Shown here: in pieces, positions 8,610 to 17,447 of the stretch
Layout of the letters: every line of letters begins with the position of its first letter
Position numbering within the stretch: the first letter of the stretch is position 1
NCBI RefSeq assembly: GCF_900143025.1
Contig: NZ_FRCT01000021.1
Location: 1-53,825 of the forward strand
Direction: 5' to 3'
From: Ruminococcus flavefaciens
GTDB taxonomy: Bacteria; Bacillota; Clostridia; Oscillospirales; Ruminococcaceae
DNA: 53,825 bases
Translations under genes and position numbers: made by a program
Notes under the pieces: model-generated
What the model was told of the DNA's origin: nothing
The model's database searches: none
Seen by the model: the letters and a program-made list of their open reading frames with translations, nothing else

Positions 8610-10325
8610 ATGTCAGAAATGGAACTTTACAGCCTTTGGTGTGAAAATGCCACAGAGGATCCCGATCTTCAGGCAGAGCTTGCTGAGGTCAAGGGCAATA
8701 ATGACGCAATAATCGATAGATTTTACCGTGACCTTGAATTCGGCACAGGCGGTCTCAGAGGTGTTATCGGTGCAGGTACAAACCGCATGAACATATACAC
8801 CGTAAGACGTGCTACACAGGGCTTCGCAGATTATCTCAACCAGGAATACAAGAACCCGAGCGTTGCTATCTCGTTCGACAGCCGTATAAAGAGCGATGTT
8901 TTCTCAAAGGCTGCTGCCGAGGTACTTGCAGCAAACGGTATCAAGGTACATATATACTCAGAGCTTATGCCTACACCATGCCTTTCATGGGCAGTACGTG
9001 CTCTTAAATGCCAGGGCGGTATCATGATAACAGCCAGCCACAACCCTGCCAAGTACAACGGCTACAAGGTTTACGGCGATGACGGCTGCCAGATAACTCT
9101 CAGAGGCGCAGAGATCATTCTCGAAAAGATCAATTCACTTGATATATTCAACGATGTAAAGTCATCTGATTTTGAAGCTGAATTAGCTAAGGGAAATATC
9201 TCCTACATCGGAAATGACGTTATCGAGGACTTTTACAAGCACGTTCTTGCAGAGGGCATCAATACTGACCTTTGCACAAGCAGCGGACTTAAAGTCGTAT
9301 ACACTCCTCTCAACGGCACCGGCAATAAGCCTGTACGTGAGATACTCAAGCGCATCGGCATCACAGATGTTACTATAGTTAAGGAACAGGAAGCTCCTGA
9401 CGGCAATTTCTCTACCTGTCCTTATCCTAACCCTGAGATACGCGAAGCACTTCAGGTAGGTCTCATCTACTGCGACAAGGTAAAGCCTGATCTTCTCCTT
9501 GCTACCGACCCTGACTGTGACCGTGTAGGTATCGCAGTTCCCGACGGAAAGGGCGGCTACGCACTCTTCTCAGGAAACGAAGTCGGCGCTATGCTTCTCG
9601 AATACATCTGCCAGCAGCGTATAAGAAAGGGCACAATGCCTGAAAATCCTATCGCAGTAAAGACTATCGTTACAACTGATATCGTAAACCTCATCGGTAA
9701 AGAGTACGGTGTTGAGATAATCGACGTTCTCACAGGCTTCAAGTTCATTGGTGAGCAGATAGGCTTCCTTGAAGCAAAGGGCGAGGAAAAGCGTTACATC
9801 TTCGGCTTTGAGGAGAGCTACGGTTATCTTTCAGGCGGCTATGTAAGAGACAAGGACGCTGTAGACGCTTCAATGCTCATCTGCGAAATGGCTGCTTACT
9901 ACCGTACACAGGGCATCACACTTATGCAGGCCCGTGAAAATATGTACAAGAAGTACGGTATGTTCCTCCAGACTCTCTACAGCTTTGAGTTTGAAGGCGC
10001 AAGCGGTATGAAGCACATGGAAGAGATAATGACAGACCTCAGAAATAATCACCCGACTGCTATCGGCGGTCTCAAGGTTGAGAGATTTGAGGACTACAAG
10101 GCAAGCACCTCAAAGAACATCGCTACAGGCGAGGTCAAGGAGCTTACACTTCCAAAGTCAAATGTTCTCGCATTTTATCTTGAAGGCGGCTGCAAGGCTA
10201 TAGTACGTCCATCAGGTACAGAACCAAAGATAAAAACATATATCACAGCCAAGGCTCCTACCCGTGCAGAGGCAGAGGTTATCGAGCAGAAGATATATTC
10301 TGATTTTACACAGAGCATGAAATAA
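8610..10325 (+). CDS. Phosphoglucomutase / phosphomannomutase
   Basis: Interconverts hexose 1- and 6-phosphates, linking glycolysis to nucleotide sugars and glycogen. At 571 residues it is of the long alpha-D-phosphohexomutase type (PgcA-like). Visible elements are the substrate loop GTGGLRGVIGAGTNRMN, the phosphoserine loop TASHNPAKYNGYK, the metal site DPDCDRVG, the sugar-specificity segment GFEESYGYL, and the C-terminal phosphate loop RPSGTEPKIK. AGGAGG lies eight bases before the ATG. Monocistronic: it has its own promoter and terminator. Glucose versus mannose preference cannot be settled here. Confidence 0.93.
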   Translation: MSEMELYSLWCENATEDPDLQAELAEVKGNNDAIIDRFYRDLEFGTGGLRGVIGAGTNRMNIYTVRRATQGFADYLNQEYKNPSVAISFDSRIKSDVFSKAAAEVLAANGIKVHIYSELMPTPCLSWAVRALKCQGGIMITASHNPAKYNGYKVYGDDGCQITLRGAEIILEKINSLDIFNDVKSSDFEAELAKGNISYIGNDVIEDFYKHVLAEGINTDLCTSSGLKVVYTPLNGTGNKPVREILKRIGITDVTIVKEQEAPDGNFSTCPYPNPEIREALQVGLIYCDKVKPDLLLATDPDCDRVGIAVPDGKGGYALFSGNEVGAMLLEYICQQRIRKGTMPENPIAVKTIVTTDIVNLIGKEYGVEIIDVLTGFKFIGEQIGFLEAKGEEKRYIFGFEESYGYLSGGYVRDKDAVDASMLICEMAAYYRTQGITLMQARENMYKKYGMFLQTLYSFEFEGASGMKHMEEIMTDLRNNHPTAIGGLKVERFEDYKASTSKNIATGEVKELTLPKSNVLAFYLEGGCKAIVRPSGTEPKIKTYITAKAPTRAEAEVIEQKIYSDFTQSMK

Positions 10326-10333
10326 TAATCAAA

Positions 10334-10360
10334 AGGGGCAGGCAGTTTGTCTGCCCCTTT
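10334..10360 (+). terminator. Terminator after the phosphohexomutase gene
   Basis: AGGGGCAGGCA and a matching TCTGCCCCT arm form a stem that ends in a short T run. Confidence 0.85.
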
Positions 10361-10411
10361 ACAGGTTTATCCTATGTTTTAACATCATTCGATCACAGGA
10401 GACAACAGTAA

Positions 10412-12076
10412 ATGATAAAAAAGACAAATAAATATATATATTTCTTAGCGGGAGCCATACTCGGCGCTGCAGTTTTTATACTTTTTTTCGGCGTTGATAT
10501 TATCTCCCCTGTAAATACGAAATGGATATTCGCACAGCACGACGATGTTACACAGCATCATGTGGGCTGGGAATTTTTCCGCAGGAGCCCGTGGGACTTC
10601 CCATTTGGACTTATCGAAGGCATTTCCGCTGACGAAAAGGTATCCTGTATGTACACCGACTCCATACCTCTTTTTGCCATAGTATTCAAGCTGCTATCAC
10701 CTATTCTGCCGGATAATTTTCAGTATTTCGGCATATGGGGAATTATTTGCTATATGCTCAACGGTGGTTTCGGCGCATTGCTTCTCACCCGCATAAAGAA
10801 AAACCTTTTCTTCACCTCGGTCGGCTCACTGTTTTACTCAGCATTCTGGCCTACCCTGCTGCGAATAATGCACCACAACTCTCTCGGTGCCATATGGCTT
10901 GTAATAATACCGCTCATACTCACAATCGACCACGACCGCAAGTACAAGCACAGCTTCACACCTGTGATACTCTGGACAGTTACCTGTATCCTTGCATCGC
11001 TCATACATCTTTACTTCATTCCAATGATATACTGCGTAATGCTTGGATATATGATACTTTTGTTCTTCAAGGACAAAAAACGCGTACAGGCTATAGCAGT
11101 CTTTGCTTCGTCCACTTTTTTTTCAGTCCTTTTCCTGTGGATAATAGGCGGATTTTACGGCAGCGGAAGCTATACTGACGGCGGCTTCGGAATATACTCC
11201 GCCAACTTCAATACCTTCTTCAACAGCAAGGGACAGGCAAAATATATGCGCCAGCTCGATATCCTCGACGGACAATACGAGGGCTTCGGCTATCTCGGCT
11301 TAGGTATGCTCATACTCTGCTTCCTGTCGGTACTTGTTATCGTCAACAAGCTGAGCACAAAGGAAGGCGGCTTCCTCAAAAACGTCTCAGCAGCCGTTAA
11401 ATCCCGAAAAACAGAGATAATCGCTTTCTGCGTCATATTCGCGGCAGGCTTCTTCTGGGCAGCAAGCAACAAGCTTACAATAAACAGGAGCGTTATAATG
11501 ACAATTCCACTTCCCGAATTTATACTCGGAAAGCTCGGCATATTCCGTTCATCGGGAAGATTTATATGGCTCCCCTGCCTTATGACCATGACAAGCGTAC
11601 TATGGATATGCGCAAAGCTTAACAAAAGCACTCTTTTTACTGCCCTGACATTGTGTATAGCTGTTCAGTTCGGCGATATGCAGAATTATTACACCGATAC
11701 ACACGCAGCTGCACACAGAAACGACGCTTACATCACTGCTCTCAGCGGTGCGGAATGGGAAGAAGCTGCAAACGGTGCGGAGGAGATAGTATTCCTTCCC
11801 CTGCCCGACAACTATAAATCCTATATGAAGCTGTATTTCGACTTCGCAGAGCTTGCCTGTAATAAGCATATGAAGCTCAGTTCCTTCTACCTTGCACGTA
11901 CAGATAACAGCATACTAAAAGCCTACGCCGATAAAAAGTACACCGAACTTAAAAGCGGGAACGGCAGCAGCAAGTACCTCTATGTTTTCTTCAATAATGA
12001 AGATATTCCTGTAAATGTAAAGGGACTCGATGTAAAGGAGATAGACGGTTATACAGTTGCACGAGTTAAAAAATAA
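10412..12076 (+). CDS. DUF6311-like multi-pass membrane protein
   Basis: A 554-residue membrane protein with about ten hydrophobic segments from residue 8 to about 425, then a soluble C-terminal domain of some 130 residues. The first loop carries WIFAQHDDVTQHHVGWEFF followed by PWDFPFG, a pattern I associate with DUF6311, a GT-C-like family of membrane glycosyltransferases; the acidic HDD in the first loop is where GT-C enzymes bind the lipid-linked donor. A role in wall or surface polysaccharide glycosylation is inferred from the fold only. GGAG precedes the ATG. It stands alone between two terminator/promoter boundaries. Confidence 0.7.
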   Translation: MIKKTNKYIYFLAGAILGAAVFILFFGVDIISPVNTKWIFAQHDDVTQHHVGWEFFRRSPWDFPFGLIEGISADEKVSCMYTDSIPLFAIVFKLLSPILPDNFQYFGIWGIICYMLNGGFGALLLTRIKKNLFFTSVGSLFYSAFWPTLLRIMHHNSLGAIWLVIIPLILTIDHDRKYKHSFTPVILWTVTCILASLIHLYFIPMIYCVMLGYMILLFFKDKKRVQAIAVFASSTFFSVLFLWIIGGFYGSGSYTDGGFGIYSANFNTFFNSKGQAKYMRQLDILDGQYEGFGYLGLGMLILCFLSVLVIVNKLSTKEGGFLKNVSAAVKSRKTEIIAFCVIFAAGFFWAASNKLTINRSVIMTIPLPEFILGKLGIFRSSGRFIWLPCLMTMTSVLWICAKLNKSTLFTALTLCIAVQFGDMQNYYTDTHAAAHRNDAYITALSGAEWEEAANGAEEIVFLPLPDNYKSYMKLYFDFAELACNKHMKLSSFYLARTDNSILKAYADKKYTELKSGNGSSKYLYVFFNNEDIPVNVKGLDVKEIDGYTVARVKK

Positions 12077-12094
12077 AATTATATCAAAAACTGC

Positions 12095-12123
12095 TTGACA
12101 CACACGGCACTGTGTGATATAAT
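12095..12123 (+). promoter_or_regulatory. Promoter of rpmE with an inverted repeat in the spacer
   Basis: TTGACA (12095-12100) and TATAAT (12118-12123) are perfect with 17 bases between. The spacer contains ACACACGGCACTGTGT, an inverted repeat that could be an operator. Confidence 0.85.
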
Positions 12124-12212
12124 ATATAACTGTAATGTATATTCGGCACTACTGTCTAACGGAACTGATGGGCTGCTCGATTTACAAAAATAAATCGAAA
12201 GAGGTGACAATC

Positions 12213-12416
12213 GTGAAAGAGGGAATCCATCCTGAGTTCAAAAAGACCACAATTACTTGCCACTGCGGTAATGTGATCGAGACTATGTCTACAAAGGAAA
12301 ACATCAAGGTTGAAATCTGCTCAAAGTGCCATCCGTTCTATACTGGTAAGCAGAAGCTTGTTGATACAGGCGGACGCGTTGACAGATTCAAGAAGCGTTT
12401 CAATATGGACAAGTAA
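12213..12416 (+). CDS. rpmE: Ribosomal protein L31
   Basis: A 67-residue large-subunit protein at the central protuberance. It contains CHCG and [11 protein letters not shown], the four-cysteine zinc site of the zinc-binding (C+) type of L31. The start is GTG preceded by AGAGGTG; the longer ATG reading at 12135 adds residues foreign to the family. Single gene with its own promoter and terminator. Confidence 0.95.
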   Translation: MKEGIHPEFKKTTITCHCGNVIETMSTKENIKVEICSKCHPFYTGKQKLVDTGGRVDRFKKRFNMDK

Positions 12417-12421
12417 GTCAC

Positions 12422-12446
12422 AAGCCCCGTCATTGACGGGGCTTTT
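12422..12446 (+). terminator. Terminator after rpmE
   Basis: AAGCCCCGTC and GACGGGGCTT form a perfect 10-bp stem around a three-base loop, then TT. Confidence 0.9.
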
Positions 12447-12467
12447 CGTCAATAAGGTTAATTTATT

Positions 12468-13106
12468 ATGAACTATTTCACTATTTCTGCCAACGCAAAG
12501 GCTTCTTTTATAGAAAAGCGCTCTGAATTCATCGGTTATATCGCTCCAGTCAGGACTAACGACGAGGCTGTAGCTTTTATCAATTCAATAAAGGCAGAGC
12601 ATCGAAAGGCAAAGCATAATGTATATGCCTATATACTCCGCGAGGATAATATTTCCCGATATTCAGACGACGGCGAACCTCAGGGCACAGCAGGCGTACC
12701 TGTCCTCGATGTGCTTCAAAAGCGCGGACTTACGGACGTTTGCGTGGTAGTGACCCGTTATTTCGGCGGCATACTCCTGGGCGGAGGCGGTCTCGTAAGA
12801 GCATATTCTCATGCTGCTTCACTTGCCTGCGATGCTGCTCATATCATGGATATGTGTATGTGTCACCGCCTGAAAATAACCGCGGATTATGGTATGTACG
12901 GCAAGATATCCTATCTTCTGCCGAATTATGATACCATAACGGTCAATTCCGATTTTGGCAGCGATGTTACTCTTGAGATACTGGTACTCTCGGAAAAGCT
13001 TGAAGCTCTGAAAAAAGACCTTACAGAGGTCACCAACGGTTCGGTAAATATCGAGGACTGCGAGGAGCTTTTTGAAGATTTTTCGTCTGTGCGAAAAAAT
13101 CCGTAA
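12468..13106 (+). CDS. YigZ/IMPACT family protein
   Basis: A 212-residue soluble protein. The N-terminal UPF0029/IMPACT domain (about 15-120) shows KRSEFIGY, KAKHNVYAY, SDDGEPQGTAG and RYFGGILLGGGGLVRAY, the family's best conserved blocks. The remainder fits the ferredoxin-like DUF1949 domain. The family is linked to translation control in eukaryotes and is of uncertain role in bacteria. It begins 21 bases after the rpmE terminator; only AAGG is visible as ribosome site. An imperfect hairpin with a T run at 13177-13208 may end its transcript. Confidence 0.9.
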   Translation: MNYFTISANAKASFIEKRSEFIGYIAPVRTNDEAVAFINSIKAEHRKAKHNVYAYILREDNISRYSDDGEPQGTAGVPVLDVLQKRGLTDVCVVVTRYFGGILLGGGGLVRAYSHAASLACDAAHIMDMCMCHRLKITADYGMYGKISYLLPNYDTITVNSDFGSDVTLEILVLSEKLEALKKDLTEVTNGSVNIEDCEELFEDFSSVRKNP

Positions 13107-13266
13107 AAAAATAAAGGGTTTTTTGTTTCAAAATAGTATAAGTATATAGAAGCGAAATTATAAAGTAAATTTGTGCTGTGCGCAGCTTTATACTGTGCGC
13201 ATTTTTTTGGCTGTATTTGGCTCTGTAAAGCCTTTTACCATTCCACTAAGTCAGGGGGAGATACAA

Positions 13267-14262
13267 ATGACAGTACGCGAACAGATCGAAATAAGCGAAG
13301 CAGGCATACTCAGCAAATACGCCTGCGCAAGCATCGACGAGGTCGGAACGAAGCGTGAACGCTATGAGGACAAATGCCCATACCGTACCGAATTCCAGCG
13401 CGACCGCGACCGCATACTCCACTGTAACTCCTTCCGCAGATTAAAGCGTAAGACTCAGGTCTTTCTGTCCCCTGTGGGAGACCATTACAGGACTCGCCTG
13501 ACTCATACTCTCGAGGTATCGCAGATAGCAAGAACTATTTCCCGCGGCATGAGGCTGAACGAGGATCTCACCGAGGCTATCGCTCTCGGTCACGATTTAG
13601 GGCACTCCCCTTTTGGTCACTGCGGTGAAAAAACTCTCAACGAGATATGTCCTCACGGCTTCAAGCACTATGAACAAAGCGTAAGAGTCGTAGATGTCCT
13701 CGAAAAGAAGGGCAAGGGACTCAATCTTACTTACGCTGTCAGAAACGGCATACTCTGCCACACCAATATGGTCGCTGACACCAAGGAGGGCAATATAGTC
13801 CGCCTTGCCGATACTATCGCTTACATAAACCATGATATCGAGGACTCTATCCGCGCAGGCATACTGGATCAGAACGATCTGCCCCGCGATTGTGTAAGAG
13901 TTCTCGGAAAAACAAAAACTCAGCGTATAACCACTCTTATCGCTTCAGTCATCGAGCACGGAGCAGTTGATATAGATTTTGCTCCCGATATACGCAAGGC
14001 TCATGACGAGCTGAAAAAATTCATGTTTGATAAGGTGTACACCAATCCTGCCGCAAAGCAGGAGGAAAGCAAGGCTGTACTCCTTGTGCAGAAGCTATAT
14101 TCCTACTTCATCGAGCACAGCGATAAGCTGCCCGATGAGTATAAAAATATAATGAAAAAATCCGATGCAGACCGTGCTGTATGCGATTACATTTCAGGTA
14201 TGAGCGACGAATATGCCGTCGATCTCTATACCGAGCTGTTCGTACCGAAATTCTGGAAGTGA
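13267..14262 (+). CDS. dgt: dGTP triphosphohydrolase-like HD protein
   Basis: A 331-residue HD-domain enzyme expected to split dNTPs, typically dGTP, into nucleoside and tripolyphosphate. The metal-binding motif HDLGHSPFGH lies near residue 115, preceded by RTRLTHTLEVSQIAR, which supplies the first histidine, and followed by DIAYINHDIED-like DTIAYINHDIED. AGGGGGAG precedes the ATG; the in-frame start at 13171 is far from any ribosome site. Nine bases separate it from dnaG, whose ribosome site overlaps the dgt stop. The dgt-dnaG-rpoD order is common in Clostridia. Confidence 0.92.
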   Translation: MTVREQIEISEAGILSKYACASIDEVGTKRERYEDKCPYRTEFQRDRDRILHCNSFRRLKRKTQVFLSPVGDHYRTRLTHTLEVSQIARTISRGMRLNEDLTEAIALGHDLGHSPFGHCGEKTLNEICPHGFKHYEQSVRVVDVLEKKGKGLNLTYAVRNGILCHTNMVADTKEGNIVRLADTIAYINHDIEDSIRAGILDQNDLPRDCVRVLGKTKTQRITTLIASVIEHGAVDIDFAPDIRKAHDELKKFMFDKVYTNPAAKQEESKAVLLVQKLYSYFIEHSDKLPDEYKNIMKKSDADRAVCDYISGMSDEYAVDLYTELFVPKFWK

Positions 14263-14270
14263 GGAAAAAA

Positions 14271-16010
14271 ATGCCTGTAAACGATGAATTTCTCTACAAC
14301 CTGCGAAATGCTAACCCTATCGAAACAGTCATGGGCAGCTACGTAAATCTCATAAGACGAGGACGCAATTACGTCTGCTCCTGTCCCTTCCATTCGGAGA
14401 AGACTCCCTCATGCACTATATTCACCGACACGCAGAACTTCTACTGCTTCGGCTGCGGCGCAGGCGGCGATGTCATAACCTTCACCATGAAGATCGAAAA
14501 CCTCACCTTCTCCGAAGCTGTTAAGCTCCTTGCTCAGCGCTGCGGAATGGAGGTCCCTGCCTTCGGCAGTAATAATGACAGCGGCTACGCAAAACGCAAG
14601 ACCCGTATCTATGAGATGAACCGTATCGCAGCCAATTACTTCTATACCAACCTTATTAAAGGCCCGGACAAGACAGGTCTGCAATATTTTGCAAACCGCA
14701 AGCTCACTCCGCAGACCATAAAGAAATACGGTCTCGGCTATGCCTCCGATTCGTGGAACGCTCTTACCGATGTACTCAGGTCCAAGGGCTATTCCGATGA
14801 TGAAATGGCTGATGCGTGGCTTGCAGGCATGAAAAACGGCCGTACCTTTGATATGTTCCGCAAAAGAGTCATGTTCCCTATAATTGATCTTCGCGGAAAC
14901 ATTATCGGCTTCGGCGGACGAGTCCTTGACGACTCCCAGCCGAAATACCTGAATACAGGAAAAACTCCCGTATTCGACAAAGGTTCCAACCTGTTTTCCA
15001 TGAACTTCGCAAAGAATTCAAACGCCAAGCGTCTGATACTCTGCGAGGGATATATGGACGTTATCGCCGTAAATCAGGCAGGCTTCGAGAACGTGGTCGC
15101 CACCCTCGGAACTGCTATTACTCCCGATCAGGCAAGGCTCATAAGCCATTATGCCGAGGAGGTAGTAGTCGCCTACGACAGTGACGGCGCAGGTCAGAAG
15201 GCTACTCAGAAAGCTATCAACCATTTCGCGGACGTTGGTCTGCGGACTAAGATAATACACATGGAGGGTGCGAAGGATCCCGACGAATTCATCAAAAAAT
15301 TCGGCCGTGACCGCTTCAGAATGCTGCTTGACGGCTCAAACGATGCCAACGACTTTATGCTGGACAAGTGTGAGACAGGTCTTGATCTTTCAACAGAGAT
15401 CGGACGAGTTGAGCTGCTGAAACGCACCGCAAAGGTACTTGCAGGTATAGAATCTCCTTTAGAGCGAGAGGTTTACATATCTCGCACGTCTAAGAAGTGT
15501 GACATACCCGTGCAGGTGCTCAAAGCTCATATCGACTCCATGCTGCAAAAGAACAGCCGAAATGCCCAAAAGACTGAATGGCGCAATATAAAGGCTAAAA
15601 CTTCATACATACGTGACGATATCAACCCCGATGCGGTATCCAATAAAAAGGAAGCCCGCGCCGAGGAGACTATAATCAGCTACCTGCTCAACCGCCCTCA
15701 GGAATATGAGGACATAGAGAAGCTTGCTCCGCCGCAGTCATTTGTTACCGCTTTCAACAAGAAAGTTTACACTGCACTGCTGGAAAGGCTGAAAAATTCC
15801 GATAAATTTTCAATTTCACTGCTGTCCGATGAATTTTCTACGGACGAAATGGGAAGAATAAGCGGAATGGCAGCCAAAAAGCGTAATGTGGACATTACCC
15901 GTGACGTTGTGGCAGACTGCGCTCAGGTGCTGAAAAATACAAGACCCGCTGCAAACGGAGACCTCAGCAATGATGATTTGCTGGAGCTCTTCCGTTCAAA
16001 GAATAAATAG
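14271..16010 (+). CDS. dnaG: DNA primase
   Basis: Synthesises RNA primers at the replication fork. The 579-residue protein begins with a CHC2 zinc domain ([10 protein letters not shown] ... [11 protein letters not shown]), followed by the RNA-polymerase-like catalytic core with [14 protein letters not shown] and a Toprim domain showing [11 protein letters not shown] and the metal site AYDSDGAG. The C-terminal helicase-binding region (from about 430) is poorly conserved as usual. ATG chosen at 14271, after GTGAGGA; the upstream reading from 14181 overlaps dgt. Second gene of dgt-dnaG-rpoD. Confidence 0.96.
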   Translation: MPVNDEFLYNLRNANPIETVMGSYVNLIRRGRNYVCSCPFHSEKTPSCTIFTDTQNFYCFGCGAGGDVITFTMKIENLTFSEAVKLLAQRCGMEVPAFGSNNDSGYAKRKTRIYEMNRIAANYFYTNLIKGPDKTGLQYFANRKLTPQTIKKYGLGYASDSWNALTDVLRSKGYSDDEMADAWLAGMKNGRTFDMFRKRVMFPIIDLRGNIIGFGGRVLDDSQPKYLNTGKTPVFDKGSNLFSMNFAKNSNAKRLILCEGYMDVIAVNQAGFENVVATLGTAITPDQARLISHYAEEVVVAYDSDGAGQKATQKAINHFADVGLRTKIIHMEGAKDPDEFIKKFGRDRFRMLLDGSNDANDFMLDKCETGLDLSTEIGRVELLKRTAKVLAGIESPLEREVYISRTSKKCDIPVQVLKAHIDSMLQKNSRNAQKTEWRNIKAKTSYIRDDINPDAVSNKKEARAEETIISYLLNRPQEYEDIEKLAPPQSFVTAFNKKVYTALLERLKNSDKFSISLLSDEFSTDEMGRISGMAAKKRNVDITRDVVADCAQVLKNTRPAANGDLSNDDLLELFRSKNK

Positions 16011-16023
16011 GAGGAATATTAAA

Positions 16024-17103
16024 ATGGAAAAGAAAAATACCATCGAAGCCTTGATGGAACAGGGCAAGACCAACGGTAAGCTCACTACAAAGGAGATCAC
16101 TGACGCTTTGGAGGAGCTTGATTTCGACGTTGATCAGATCAATACCTTCTATGACAATTGTGAAAACCTCAATATCGAGATCGTCGAGGATATGAACCTT
16201 GATGCTGACCTGAAGATCGGTCTCGACTCAAATATGACAGACGACCTTGAAATGGCTCTTTCCACAGAGGGTATCGCTATTGATGACCCTGTTAAGATCT
16301 ACCTCAAGGAAATAGGACGAGTTCCACTTCTTACTACCGAGGAGGAGATCGAACTTGCACAGAGAATGGCTAAGGGCGATCCCTATGCCAAAAAGAGACT
16401 TTCCGAGGCTAACCTTCGTCTTGTAGTTTCTATCGCCAAGAAGTATGTAGGAAGAGGTATGCAGTTCCTCGACCTTATACAGGAAGGCAATCTCGGTCTT
16501 ATCAAGGCTGTTGAAAAGTTCGATTACACTAAGGGCTTCAAGTTCTCCACATACGCTACATGGTGGATACGTCAGGCTATTACCCGTGCTATTGCAGATC
16601 AGGCAAGAACTATCCGTATACCTGTTCATATGGTTGAAACTATCACCAAGGTTAAGAAGGTATCAAGCCAGCTTCTCCACGAGAACGGTCACGATCCAAG
16701 CCCTGAGGAGATAGCAGAAAAGCTCAATATGCCTGTGGACAAGGTTCGTGAGATCATGCGTGTTGCTCAGGATCCCGTATCCCTCGAAACTCCAATCGGT
16801 GAGGAGGAGGACAGCCACCTCGGCGACTTTATCCCTGATGATGACGCTCCTGCACCTGCTGAAGCAGCTTCACATACTCTCCTTAAAGAACAGCTTAACG
16901 AGGTTCTTTCCACACTTACAGACCGTGAAGCTAAGGTTCTGAAGCTCCGTTTCGGTCTCGAGGACGGCAAGTCACGTACTCTCGAGGAGGTTGGTCAGCG
17001 TTTCGACGTTACCCGTGAGCGTATACGCCAGATCGAGGCTAAGGCACTCAGAAAGCTCCGTCACCCGAGCAGAAGCAAGAAGGTCAAGGATTTCCTTGAC
17101 TGA
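16024..17103 (+). CDS. rpoD: Primary RNA polymerase sigma factor (sigma A)
   Basis: Housekeeping sigma-70 factor, 359 residues. Region 1.1-like N-terminus (1-80), region 1.2 to 2 with [17 protein letters not shown], the core-binding [14 protein letters not shown] and the -10 recognition segment [17 protein letters not shown], region 3, and region 4 with the -35 recognition helix [26 protein letters not shown] lies before the ATG, 13 bases after dnaG. The many TTGACA-17-TATAAT promoters in this window are what this factor should read. Confidence 0.97.
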   Translation: MEKKNTIEALMEQGKTNGKLTTKEITDALEELDFDVDQINTFYDNCENLNIEIVEDMNLDADLKIGLDSNMTDDLEMALSTEGIAIDDPVKIYLKEIGRVPLLTTEEEIELAQRMAKGDPYAKKRLSEANLRLVVSIAKKYVGRGMQFLDLIQEGNLGLIKAVEKFDYTKGFKFSTYATWWIRQAITRAIADQARTIRIPVHMVETITKVKKVSSQLLHENGHDPSPEEIAEKLNMPVDKVREIMRVAQDPVSLETPIGEEEDSHLGDFIPDDDAPAPAEAASHTLLKEQLNEVLSTLTDREAKVLKLRFGLEDGKSRTLEEVGQRFDVTRERIRQIEAKALRKLRHPSRSKKVKDFLD

Positions 17104-17123
17104 TGCCTACATAGTTATTTCCC

Positions 17124-17146
17124 AAGCCGCCAGAAATGGCGGCTTA
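17124..17146 (+). terminator. Terminator after rpoD
   Basis: AAGCCGCCA-GAAA-TGGCGGCTT, a perfect 9-bp stem with a GNRA loop, followed by ATTTAATTA. The 160 bases after it hold no gene; they contain short AT-rich and GAATTCAGAATT-type repeats. Confidence 0.85.
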
Positions 17147-17306
17147 TTTAATTAGGAATTGTTGTATCGCATTACGGCGATAAATAAAAAATTTTTAAAT
17201 TCATCGGCGAAGCCTGTACTATTATTTCCGCATTCCGAATTCAGAATTGCCAACGGCTGACGGCTCTAAGTTCAGAAAATTTACATTATTGTTTTCGCCG
17301 CGAGTA

Positions 17307-17335
17307 TTGCTATTTTCAAATAAATGTGATATAAT
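17307..17335 (+). promoter_or_regulatory. Promoter of the EAL/beta-helix gene
   Basis: TTGCTA and TATAAT with 17-base spacing. This predicts a leader of about 105 bases before the start codon. Confidence 0.65.
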
Positions 17336-17360
17336 AAAATAGTATAAATAGTACGTAATC

Positions 17361-17429
17361 ACGGTCACCTGCTGACCGTAAAATGCAGGTGCCAACATGA
17401 GGCGCAATAGGCTGTTCTGCGCCCGTCAT
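17361..17429 (+). promoter_or_regulatory. Structured leader with possible pseudoknot
   Basis: ACGGTCA (17361-17367) pairs with TGACCGT (17373-17379) around the loop CCTGC, and that loop is complementary to GCAGG at 17385-17389; extended, CACCTGC matches GCAGGTG. A second stem, ATGA-GGCGCA with TGCGCC-CG-TCAT (17397-17429), ends ten bases before the ribosome site. The layout recalls small pseudoknotted riboswitches, but it does not match the c-di-GMP-I, c-di-GMP-II or preQ1 consensus as I know them. Confidence 0.45.
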
Positions 17430-17447
17430 GCGGTATACGGAGTAACT

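Noticed and set aside
17361..17447. Known c-di-GMP riboswitch before the EAL gene
   Set aside because: The conserved core and tetraloop-receptor elements of c-di-GMP-I and the class II core as I recall them are absent.
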